A stretch of DNA of 5,769 nucleotides from Candidatus Altarchaeum sp. CG2_30_32_3053 (GCA_001873845.1 MNZY01000178.1:1-5769), one strand, 5' to 3'; counted from the stretch's first letter, positions 1 to 5,756 are shown. Notes: generated from the sequence alone by a model not told the origin. Numbers and translations are program-made.

Positions 1-24
1 TTTTCATAAACAAATTTAAAATAC

Positions 25-36
25 AAATATAAATTT
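25..36 (-). promoter_or_regulatory. TATA-like box before a possible gene start at the left edge
   Basis: On the minus strand this reads AAATTTATATTT. An ATG followed by AAA lies at 7-1, about 23 bases downstream of the centre of the box, which is the spacing expected for a leaderless archaeal transcript. Only two codons of any such gene would be inside the window, so its product is unknown. In such AT-rich DNA a TATA-like word can easily occur by chance. Confidence 0.3.
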
Positions 37-139
37 AAAACAAAAAATTTTAAGTTATAAATTTTATAATCAAAAATATTATTTATTGAAATTTTTATTT
101 AATCTTCAAAATTCAATTGATAATTTACAAAAATATAAG

Positions 140-166
140 TGGCCTACTTTCATATGGCACACAACC
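140..166 (-). repeat. 27-base conserved element, left copy
   Basis: Read on the minus strand this starts GGTTGTGTGCCA and ends GTAGGCCA. A plus-strand sequence at 5573-5599 matches it at 22 of 27 positions without gaps (my count by eye). It is a GC-richer island inside very AT-rich DNA, which makes chance similarity less likely. A TTTATT word (173-178) lies upstream at the same spacing as a TTTATA word before the right copy. It may be a conserved promoter or leader, a dispersed repeat, or a protein-binding site. No partner arm forming a hairpin was seen for this copy. Confidence 0.55.
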
Positions 167-234
167 CTAAATAATAAACAACAAATAAAAATAAAAAGTT
201 TATAAATAAACAATAAACAAATAAATAGTTTTTG

Positions 235-241
235 AAAAAAA
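235..241 (-). terminator. Likely T-run terminator of the tRNA methyltransferase gene
   Basis: Seven A on the plus strand give T7 in the minus-strand transcript, 24-30 bases past the stop codon at 265. Archaeal terminators are commonly simple oligo-T runs. Further shorter T-runs follow near 187-198. No strong GC stem precedes it. Confidence 0.45.
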
Positions 242-264
242 TTTAACTGTATTTAACAGTGTTA

Positions 265-1260
265 TCATTCCTTTTTTAACACACAAATCCTCCTCGTCAG
301 ACCTTTATGAACCCTGACAAAGTGTTCCTCCATAGGCCTGAATTTATAAAAACCATAATCAATCCCGTCTTTTGATACAATAACGGCAAATTTATCTTCT
401 TTAAGCGAGTTATATGCAACTTTAATAAATTTCTCATAAAGTTCCCTGAGGTCTTTGTTTGTCGTAAAAGACGACCTGCCGTAAGGCAAATCAGTAACAA
501 TTGCATCAAAAAAATTTTTCTTCCTGAGATTTAACGCATTTCCGTCTTTTAAATTTTCAGCCCTGTATCGGACGCCGTAAAAATCCATATTTTTCCTGCA
601 TCCGTGTATCATATATTTGTTAATGTCTCTTCCGAAAATTTTCATACCCATAAGTCCTGCCTCAATTAGTATGGCACCGGAGCCGCAAAAAGGATCCAAA
701 ATCTGAGAACCTTCCTTAACCCTTGCCAGATTCACCAATGTTCTCGCAAGCTTCGGATGCATTGTAATAGGGACATTAAAAGGTCTGTTCATAGGCAGCC
801 GCCGGACAAATTTTTCCCTGTCTTTATTTATTCCGGCAAAATACGAATCTTCCGAATACATGCACATAACCTCGTTTTCGTAATTTTCAAGCTTCACATT
901 TAAATTTTCATTGTGTTTTTTGATTATTGCTCCAAACCTCTGTTCAAGTGTCGCATCTTTAAAACTTCCTGCTGAATAACTCCGGACCCTGAAAGTTCCT
1001 GAAATCCTGGCTGCAACATTTTTTGCAATTTTGTCCGTGTTGTTTCCGCAATCGATAAATTCACACATAATTTTTGCCATAGACATTCTCTCAAATGGAA
1101 ATTTTTCACAGGAAAAAATGTAAAGCCGGTCTTTTTCATAAATTATGGAAAAATTTTTGTTTTCAGTGTAACTTTCAATTAGTCCCGTTGCCTCTGCTTT
1201 TGGAAGTGTTAGATTGTCCCCTGAAAGATAAAGTAAAATATACATATTTAAAATATTCAT
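265..1260 (-). CDS. trmG10: tRNA (guanine(10)-N2)-dimethyltransferase, archaeal Trm-G10 type
   Basis: This 331-residue protein has the archaeal Trm-G10 layout and usual length. Known family members use S-adenosylmethionine to methylate the exocyclic amine of G10 in tRNA, in the cytoplasm. Seen here: an N-terminal part beginning MYILLYLSGDNLTLPKAEA; a THUMP-like region about residues 50-145 (FRVRS near 90-94); a linker RRLPMNRPFNVP at 153-164 and PKLARTLVNLA at 169-179; methyltransferase motif I DPFCGSG at 189-195; acidic motif GRDIN at 210-214; and catalytic motif IV DLPYGRS at 257-263. The family norm is DPPY, so the Leu at position 258 is a deviation. The start is uncertain: Met6 (codon at 1243-1245) begins where homologues typically begin, so the first five residues may not be translated. 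It is transcribed alone, divergently from the methyltransferase remnant, and ends before a T-run. Family assignment is firm; substrate site is inferred from the family. Confidence 0.9.
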   Translation of the reverse strand: MNILNMYILLYLSGDNLTLPKAEATGLIESYTENKNFSIIYEKDRLYIFSCEKFPFERMSMAKIMCEFIDCGNNTDKIAKNVAARISGTFRVRSYSAGSFKDATLEQRFGAIIKKHNENLNVKLENYENEVMCMYSEDSYFAGINKDREKFVRRLPMNRPFNVPITMHPKLARTLVNLARVKEGSQILDPFCGSGAILIEAGLMGMKIFGRDINKYMIHGCRKNMDFYGVRYRAENLKDGNALNLRKKNFFDAIVTDLPYGRSSFTTNKDLRELYEKFIKVAYNSLKEDKFAVIVSKDGIDYGFYKFRPMEEHFVRVHKGLTRRICVLKKE

Positions 1261-1280
1261 ATTAAAAATTTAGAGTTTGA

Positions 1281-1289
1281 AATTTAATT
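1281..1289 (-). promoter_or_regulatory. Weak TATA-like box for the tRNA methyltransferase gene
   Basis: AATTAAATT on the minus strand is centred about 25 bases before the ATG at 1260, consistent with a leaderless start there. A second A/T stretch (about 1262-1271) would sit correctly for a start at Met6 (1245), so this does not settle the start codon. No purine-rich ribosome binding site is visible before either start. The region also overlaps the beginning of the methyltransferase remnant on the other strand. Confidence 0.3.
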
Positions 1290-1595
1290 CTCAAACAGAT
1301 ATTTTTCGAATCTGAAAATAAGAGAACTCTTTGAAGACAAAAACATAATTGCAGAAATTCATAATAAACTGCCGAACTATATTCATTCAAAGACAACATA
1401 GTACTTGATCCTTTTATGGGCAGCGGGACGACAGCGATCTCATCAGTCAGGTCAGGAAGAAATTTTGTTGGTTATAAAATAGATCAGAGGTATATTTCAC
1501 TCACAAAAAACCGGATGACGCCATATCTTACACAGACAAAAATCGTATTTGAACATAAACAGGAAAGATCTTCCGGCATTTTAAAATCTCAATAA
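1288..1595 (+). pseudogene. Decayed C-terminal remnant of a site-specific DNA methyltransferase
   Basis: From 1392 the frame reads DNIVLDPFMGSGTTAISS, then GRNFVGYKID, and ends at TAA 1593-1595. DPFMGSGTT is the SAM-binding motif I placed near the C terminus in the N6-adenine/N4-cytosine (beta/gamma-type) DNA methyltransferases, and GRNFVGYxID is the usual following segment. This frame opens only after a TAA at 1365-1367. Family-like sequence upstream (for example EIHNKLPNYI, ending about 1386) lies in another frame that runs from a stop at 1285 to a TAG at 1399, so a frame break falls between about 1366 and 1391. The catalytic D/NPPY motif and recognition domain, normally N-terminal, are absent, and no restriction nuclease gene is next to it. 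It is therefore a non-functional fragment of a lost restriction-modification or orphan methyltransferase gene, probably acquired by transfer. The left boundary is approximate. Confidence 0.8.
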
Positions 1596-1619
1596 CCATA
1601 AGAGTTGTTATCCTTAAAA

Positions 1620-1675
1620 AATTTGAAGTGTTAAAAAGTGTTAAATTAATTTGAAGTGTTAAAAAGTGTTAAATT
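1620..1675. repeat. Perfect 28-bp tandem duplication made of AAGTGTTAAA decamers
   Basis: Units 1620-1647 and 1648-1675 are identical. Each unit contains AAGTGTTAAA twice, head to tail with a 10-base period, so four decamers begin at 1626, 1636, 1654 and 1664. The array ends 14 bases before the TATA-like box of the valyl-tRNA synthetase gene. A one-helical-turn period directly upstream of a core promoter fits a cooperative transcription-factor site, but simple slippage duplication is an alternative. Confidence 0.85.
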
Positions 1676-1689
1676 TAGAAACACGGGAT

Positions 1690-1700
1690 AAATTTATAAT
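1690..1700 (+). promoter_or_regulatory. TATA-like box of the valyl-tRNA synthetase gene
   Basis: AAATTTATAAT is centred 22-23 bases before the ATG at 1718, the spacing expected when transcription begins at or next to the start codon. No ribosome binding sequence lies in the short AT-rich gap, supporting a leaderless mRNA. Confidence 0.6.
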
Positions 1701-1717
1701 CAACATAAAAAATCAAA

Positions 1718-4153
1718 ATGCTCCCGAAGGACTATAACTTTTTAGAGATTGAGAAAAAATGGCATAACGAGTGGCTCAGCGGAAAATACAGCGAAATTTT
1801 TAAATTTAATGAAGGCGATAATGACAGTGAAGTGTATGTTATTGACACGCCCCCGCCATTTACAAGCGGAAAATTGCATATGGGACATGTTTTAAATTTT
1901 ATATGGATTGATATTATAGCGCGGTTCAAGCGGATGAAAAATTTTAATGTTCTGTGTCCGCAGGGCTGGGATACACAGGGGCTGCCAACGGAATTAAAGG
2001 TTGAACAAAAATACAAAATAAAAAAGAACGAAAGAGAAAAATTCAGAAATTTATGCATTGAATGGACAAAAGAATTTATCGCAAATATGAAGTCCCAGAT
2101 GACGATGATCGGATACATTCCCGACTGGAGCAGGGAGTATAAAACAATGGATCCGAACTACTGGAAGGCAGTGCAGTATTCATTGATAAAATTTTATGAA
2201 AAAGGAATGATCTACAAAGACAAACATCCTGTTCATTTTTGTCCATCCTGTGGAACAGCAATTGCCAAGGCAGAAATTGAATACATAACAAGGGAAACAA
2301 CGCTAAATTTTATAAAATTTTATCTGGATGAAAAAAGTAATGAAGGCAATGAAAATGATAACGAAAAAAATGAAAATTTTATAATTATAGCAACAACGAG
2401 ACCGGAATTAATTCAGGCATGTGTTGCTGTTTTTGTCCATCCGAATGACGAAAGATATAAACATCTGATAGGAAAATTTGTCAATGTTCCTTTAACTGAC
2501 AGAAAGGTTAAAATTATTGCAGAAAACGAGGTTGATATAAATTTTGGAACGGGAATTGTTATGATATGTTCTTTTGGAGATGAGCATGATGTTAAATGGA
2601 TTTACAAATACAATCTGGAAATAATCAATGCTATTAACGAATATGGAAAACTGGCGGACTTATGCGGAATTTACAAAGGAATGAAGGTTGAGGAAGCCAG
2701 AAAGAAAATTATTGAAGATCTCAATGCAAAAAAGTCCATTGTCCAACAGGAAAAATTAAATCAGAATGTTGGAATTCATGAAAGGTGCAAAAAGCCGGTT
2801 GAATTCATATCAACAGACCAGTGGTTTATAAAAGTTATTGATTCTAATGACAGGCTCATGGAAGAAAGCAGGACTATAAAATGGATTCCTGATTATATGC
2901 AAAAAAGATTCAAAGAATGGGTTGAAAATATGGACTGGGACTGGGTTATATCAAGGCAGAGAATCTTTGGAACTCCCATTCCATTTTACTATTGCGAACA
3001 TTGCAGCAAAATAATTCCTGCTGAAATTTTTGAACTGCCGATAGATCCAACATTGAAAGAAAAAAAATGTCCACATTGCAGTAATATTTTAAGCCCTGCA
3101 AAAGATGTCTGTGACTGCTGGGTTGATTCAAGTATAACTCCATTAATTGTTTCAAAATGGCTTAATGATGAAAAATACTTTAATAAAACATATCCTGTAT
3201 CACTTCGTCCCCAGGGGCATGAAATAATAAGAACATGGGCATTTTATACATTATTTAGATGCCTGATTTTGACAGACAAAATTCCATTTTCCAATATTTT
3301 GGTTAATGGGATGGTTTTCGGAAAGGACGGAAAAAAGATGTCAAAATCACTTGGAAATGTTGTTGAACCAAATGAAATTATTGAAAAATATGGAGCAGAC
3401 GCAGTAAGACAGTGGGCATGCACCTTTGTTCCGGGCAGTGATACCTCTTTGATAATGAAGGATATTGATTACGGAAAAAGATTTATTACAAAATTGTGGA
3501 ATGCAGCAAGATTTATTGAAATGAATTTGCAGGATTATAAGCATGAAAATAACCACGACGAAATTTTTGGAAAAAATTTAACGCCTGTTGACAAATGGAT
3601 ACTCGCAAAATGTGATGAAATGACTGAAAAGACGGATGCTGCACTGGAAAATTTCAACTTTGCAGTAATGAAGGACCTGCAAAATTTCGTATGGCACGAT
3701 GTTTGTGATAATTATCTTGAACTTGTGAAATACCGCATGTATGAAAATTTAAACAGGCAGGCGGCACAATACACCCTGCACATAGTGCTTACAAATTTAA
3801 TGAGACAGCTCGCTCCGTTCATTCCGCACACGACAGAGGAAATTGAGCAAAATTTCAATAAAAACAGCGACAGCGTTCATAGTAAGGGAAATTTTCCAAA
3901 GCCGCTCGGAATTGACAAAAAATATCTAGATGTTGAAAATGTTGTTGCCATTATTGAGGCGATAAGGAAATTTAAAGGAGACAATAAGATAAAACTAAGC
4001 GAAGAAATAAGCAGGGTAAAAATTTACAGAAAGCAGGATGCTGCTGAGACAAAATTTATTGAGGAATGCATCATTGATATAAAAAAGGCGGGAAGGGCGA
4101 AGGAAGCTGAAATTTTTGACAGTGATGTGTTTAAGGTTGAGTGTGAAAAATAA
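1718..4153 (+). CDS. valS: Valyl-tRNA synthetase (ValRS), archaeal type
   Basis: This class Ia synthetase charges tRNA-Val with valine using ATP in the cytoplasm and edits mischarged threonine. Seen in order: N-terminal MLPKDYNFLEIEKKW; the HIGH motif as HMGH at 54-57 inside the archaeal-style block PPPFTSGKLHMGH; QGWDTQGLPTE at 82-92; a zinc-knuckle pair CPSC at 175-178, probably completed by C357; the CP1 editing domain with TTRPE at 226-230 and GTGIVMICSFGDEHD at 277-291; a second zinc site from CEHC 426-429 and CPHC 451-454; CWVDSS at 467-472; KMSKS at 540-544; and a helical anticodon-binding domain from about 620 to 735. All catalytic signatures are intact. The protein has 811 residues, somewhat shorter than many archaeal ValRS, with no long C-terminal coiled coil evident. 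An Asn/Glu-rich stretch at about 206-220 looks like a surface-loop insertion in the editing domain. The start is the first Met and matches the family N terminus. It is a single-gene unit preceded by the decamer array. Confidence 0.96.
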   Translation: MLPKDYNFLEIEKKWHNEWLSGKYSEIFKFNEGDNDSEVYVIDTPPPFTSGKLHMGHVLNFIWIDIIARFKRMKNFNVLCPQGWDTQGLPTELKVEQKYKIKKNEREKFRNLCIEWTKEFIANMKSQMTMIGYIPDWSREYKTMDPNYWKAVQYSLIKFYEKGMIYKDKHPVHFCPSCGTAIAKAEIEYITRETTLNFIKFYLDEKSNEGNENDNEKNENFIIIATTRPELIQACVAVFVHPNDERYKHLIGKFVNVPLTDRKVKIIAENEVDINFGTGIVMICSFGDEHDVKWIYKYNLEIINAINEYGKLADLCGIYKGMKVEEARKKIIEDLNAKKSIVQQEKLNQNVGIHERCKKPVEFISTDQWFIKVIDSNDRLMEESRTIKWIPDYMQKRFKEWVENMDWDWVISRQRIFGTPIPFYYCEHCSKIIPAEIFELPIDPTLKEKKCPHCSNILSPAKDVCDCWVDSSITPLIVSKWLNDEKYFNKTYPVSLRPQGHEIIRTWAFYTLFRCLILTDKIPFSNILVNGMVFGKDGKKMSKSLGNVVEPNEIIEKYGADAVRQWACTFVPGSDTSLIMKDIDYGKRFITKLWNAARFIEMNLQDYKHENNHDEIFGKNLTPVDKWILAKCDEMTEKTDAALENFNFAVMKDLQNFVWHDVCDNYLELVKYRMYENLNRQAAQYTLHIVLTNLMRQLAPFIPHTTEEIEQNFNKNSDSVHSKGNFPKPLGIDKKYLDVENVVAIIEAIRKFKGDNKIKLSEEISRVKIYRKQDAAETKFIEECIIDIKKAGRAKEAEIFDSDVFKVECEK

Positions 4154-4180
4154 TATCCAATCGTTGTTGCCCGGAGATTT

Positions 4181-4190
4181 AAAAATTTTT
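4181..4190. terminator. Symmetric A5T5 between convergent genes, possible two-way terminator
   Basis: AAAAATTTTT gives a T5 run on either strand, 33 bases past the valyl-tRNA synthetase stop and about 60 bases past the permease stop on the other strand. With the T6 run at 4244-4249, which overlaps the permease stop codon, it is the best candidate for transcript ends in this 94-base convergent gap. No GC-rich stem and no small gene were found in the gap. Confidence 0.4.
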
Positions 4191-4243
4191 GAAATTTCGC
4201 AATGAACTCACAATATTGATAAGAGCGTTTTAAATTTACCTGC

Positions 4244-4249
4244 TTTTTT
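4244..4249 (+). terminator. T6 run, second candidate terminator for valS
   Basis: Six T follow GC on the plus strand 91 bases after the valyl-tRNA synthetase stop, and overlap the last codon and stop of the convergent permease gene. A run of this length is typical of archaeal oligo-T termination. There is no equivalent long T-run on the minus strand at this spot. Confidence 0.35.
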
Positions 4250-5462
4250 ATCTTATTCCAAGAAAAAACAAAATTGTCGGAACTAACAGGACTCCCATCG
4301 CGTGCGTTCTGTTTACATTGCCAAATATTGAAATCAGTCCAATACACATTCCAACCAATGCAACAAATATTCCGTAAATTCCTGTAAGGACAAAAAGCGC
4401 AACACAAATCAGTATAAACGAGAATATATTTAAATTTCTGCTGTTTATCCTCCCTGTCCATTTCACCGCAATTTCTGCTGTCTTATGAAAAAGCACAACT
4501 GCAAAAAATGAAACAAACAGGATAATTCCTATAAACAGCAAAATTTCACCAAATGTTATATCCATAACAGAATCAATCATAACTGCTACTCCACTGCGCG
4601 CATTTCCGATTGTATAAATCGCAATCAGTGAAAATATGCTGTTAGATAAATTTATGGCTGAAACCGAAACCATAAACGTCCCGACGCCGTTTCCGAAGAT
4701 AATTGCCATCAACGTTCCTATCTGCGAAGCACTTATTCCCGGTAATGTTCCTGCTATCATTCCTGCAAACGACCCTAAAAAGCCAGCTGTATAGAAATTT
4801 TTGTCAGGTTTTGCCGTTGCCTTTGGAAGTTGTGAAATTTGTTTTCCTTTTTTGTATGTAATGACATTAACGAGCAGTGTGCTTAATCCAAATAAGCCAG
4901 CAAATACTGGAAAAAGCACCTGTGATGATGAGAAGAAATTTAAATTTAACGCAATCAATCCAAAATATCCTGAAAGCATAAAGACGAATAAAGCAGTCAA
5001 AATTTTGTCCGTTTTTCTTTCATACAATAACAGAGCAGCAACAATTATGATTAGAACAAATACGATATAATTTCTTGATGTTTCATAAATAACAGGAAGA
5101 AACAAAAATGCAAATACCGCCAGAATTAAAGCAAAGAACAATCCAAACAATGCTCCAAATAAAGTAAAGTATGCTGCGTCCATTGCCTTGCCTTCCAAAA
5201 TTAAACGTTGGGCAGGAAGCAAACTTAACACGGTTTCTTCTTGCGGAGCGCCGAGAAACAGCGTCGGAATGAATTCCATAAACTGATGAACAATCATTGC
5301 AGAGATTAAAATAACTGCAAACTCCAAAGGCAGCAATCCAAGAGTCGGAAGTAAGGAAATCATAATAATCGCGGCATTATTTACATGAAAGCCGGGAATC
5401 ATTCCGGTAATAAAGCCGATTATTATGCCTACAAGTGCAAAAAGCATAAATTCAAACAACAT
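4248..5462 (-). CDS. TctA-family integral membrane permease (archaeal COG1784-like)
   Basis: This 404-residue, very hydrophobic protein has roughly 11-13 predicted membrane segments by eye. It carries the two-fold motif pattern of the TctA family: GFITGMIPGFHVN at 16-28 and GMIAGTLPGISASQ at 234-247. Other blocks typical of the archaeal branch are GAPQEETVLSLLPAQR at 71-86, GNARSGVAV at 286-294 and NRTHAMGVLLVP at 384-395. In bacteria TctA is the large permease of tripartite tricarboxylate transporters and works with TctB and the binding protein TctC; neither partner is in this window, and the archaeal relatives usually occur alone, so the substrate and mechanism here are unknown. A basic loop at about 203-221 separates the two halves. 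The start at 5462 is the first Met; Met6 is an alternative. A 12-bp inverted repeat lies just upstream and suggests regulated expression. It converges with the valyl-tRNA synthetase gene and is probably a single-gene unit. Confidence 0.87.
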   Translation of the reverse strand: MLFEFMLFALVGIIIGFITGMIPGFHVNNAAIIMISLLPTLGLLPLEFAVILISAMIVHQFMEFIPTLFLGAPQEETVLSLLPAQRLILEGKAMDAAYFTLFGALFGLFFALILAVFAFLFLPVIYETSRNYIVFVLIIIVAALLLYERKTDKILTALFVFMLSGYFGLIALNLNFFSSSQVLFPVFAGLFGLSTLLVNVITYKKGKQISQLPKATAKPDKNFYTAGFLGSFAGMIAGTLPGISASQIGTLMAIIFGNGVGTFMVSVSAINLSNSIFSLIAIYTIGNARSGVAVMIDSVMDITFGEILLFIGIILFVSFFAVVLFHKTAEIAVKWTGRINSRNLNIFSFILICVALFVLTGIYGIFVALVGMCIGLISIFGNVNRTHAMGVLLVPTILFFLGIR

Positions 5463-5486
5463 TTTTATTATTTGTGTATTTTTGAA

Positions 5487-5525
5487 ACAATTTCTGAATG
5501 TATACTACGCAACTTCAGAAATTGT
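5487..5525 (-). promoter_or_regulatory. Perfect 12-bp inverted repeat around a TATA-like core, likely permease operator
   Basis: ACAATTTCTGAA at 5487-5498 and TTCAGAAATTGT at 5514-5525 are exact reverse complements, separated by 15 bases that contain TGTATAC. On the minus strand the near arm lies about 25 bases before the permease ATG. A second TATA-like word, AAAAATAC (5476-5483), sits between the repeat and the ATG. A dimeric repressor binding the arms would block TATA-box access. A stem-loop in RNA is an alternative, though no strong T-run follows the hairpin on either strand. Confidence 0.6.
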
Positions 5526-5529
5526 GTTT

Positions 5530-5546
5530 TGGTTGAGTGCCAAATA
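5530..5546 (+). repeat. 17-base direct repeat, copy 1
   Basis: TGGTTGAGTGCCAAATA is identical to 5572-5588, 42 bases downstream. It begins four bases after the inverted repeat of the permease promoter. TTTGG and CCAAA within and next to this copy could form a short 5-bp stem with the loop TTGAGTG. It lacks the GTAGGCCA half found after copy 2, so it is a partial copy of the 27-base element. Confidence 0.8.
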
Positions 5547-5557
5547 AAGAAGAACAT

Positions 5558-5566
5558 AAATTTATA
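5558..5566 (+). promoter_or_regulatory. TATA-like box before the right conserved element
   Basis: AAATTTATA is centred about 26 bases before position 5588, so a plus-strand transcript could begin at the end of direct-repeat copy 2 and carry both hairpins that follow. A TTTAT word is found at the same distance before the left copy of the conserved element, which supports a functional pairing. No start codon with a long frame follows, so any transcript would be non-coding or run out of the window. Confidence 0.35.
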
Positions 5567-5571
5567 CTAAC

Positions 5572-5599
5572 TGGTTGAGTGCCAAATAGAGGTAGGCCA
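5572..5599 (+). repeat. 17-base direct repeat copy 2 within the right 27-base conserved element
   Basis: Positions 5572-5588 repeat 5530-5546 exactly. Positions 5573-5599 extend to GTAGGCCA and match the minus strand of 166-140 at 22 of 27 positions, with the differences grouped in the middle (AWATRRAR). The two long copies point in opposite directions, outward from the gene block. The 3' part also forms the left arm of the next hairpin. Confidence 0.65.
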
Positions 5600-5632
5600 T
5601 TGGTTTAATTAGACTGCTATAATAACCTACCT
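5590..5632. repeat. Imperfect hairpin with AGGTAGG/CCTACCT arms
   Basis: AGGTAGG (5590-5596) is the exact reverse complement of CCTACCT (5626-5632). After a CC/AA internal mismatch pairing continues with ATTG (5599-5602) against TAAT (5620-5623), the last pair being a G-T wobble. It could be an RNA stem or a palindromic binding site. The left arm is the end of the conserved 27-base element. Confidence 0.5.
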
Positions 5633-5664
5633 ACAAAGTAGATCGTATTCTTGTGTAATAATCT

Positions 5665-5756
5665 GTGTATAAGTGGTGGCTACATCTATATAAATTTTAT
5701 GGAGCTTTTTTAAAAGCTACCGCTGTACTTAGACTAATGAGCCACCTCTTTTATAT
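5665..5756. other. Large imperfect hairpin, possible structured RNA or small palindromic element
   Basis: GGTGGCT (5675-5681) pairs exactly with AGCCACC (5740-5746). Pairing extends outward to about 5665/5756 with two T-T mismatches and G-T wobbles. An inner stem AGCTTTT/AAAAGCT (5703-5709, 5712-5718) can extend by GG/CC around a bulged A. The 72-base distance across the 7-bp outer stem resembles a tRNA, but no T-loop, D-arm or 7-base anticodon loop is present on either strand, so it is not a normal tRNA. No archaeal RNA family was recognised. Strand is undetermined. Confidence 0.4.

Larger units (their letters stand above)
1..264. other. AT-rich intergenic region, no protein gene
   Basis: Almost entirely A and T, with repeated AAATTTAAAA-like words near 12-39 and a perfect odd palindrome at 55-69 (TTATAAA, T, TTTATAA). 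No open frame of useful length is present; the longest start found, ATG on the minus strand at 154, gives only about 15 codons. It holds the 3' end signals of the methyltransferase gene, a GC-richer conserved island at 140-166, and a possible leftward promoter close to the left edge. Confidence 0.6.

Noticed and set aside
1732..2118. 128-codon minus-strand open frame inside valS
   Set aside because: Antisense shadow of a strongly conserved synthetase gene with low-complexity Ser/Phe/Leu translation and no family features.
4024..4461. 145-codon minus-strand open frame spanning the valS end and the permease end
   Set aside because: It overlaps two real genes in other frames and its translation is a Cys/Trp/Tyr-rich shadow without motifs.
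4801..5070. 89-codon plus-strand open frame opposite the permease
   Set aside because: Antisense to conserved membrane segments, no promoter or start signal, and no recognisable domain.
5385..5570. 61-codon plus-strand open frame crossing the permease start
   Set aside because: Antisense to the conserved permease N terminus and through the operator repeat; translation is unlike a natural protein.
5530..5588. Minimal CRISPR array from the two identical 17-base repeats
   Set aside because: Only two copies, repeat shorter than typical, flanking bases give no third unit, and no cas genes are present.
140..5599. Composite transposon bounded by the 27-base inverted elements
   Set aside because: No transposase or integrase inside, content is housekeeping, the elements are imperfect and no target-site duplication was seen.
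5675..5746. Possible tRNA gene: 72 bases closed by a 7-bp GGTGGCT/AGCCACC stem
   Set aside because: Neither strand has a GTTCNANNC T-loop, a recognisable D-arm, T at position 8 or a 7-base anticodon loop; the internal hairpin loop is too short.
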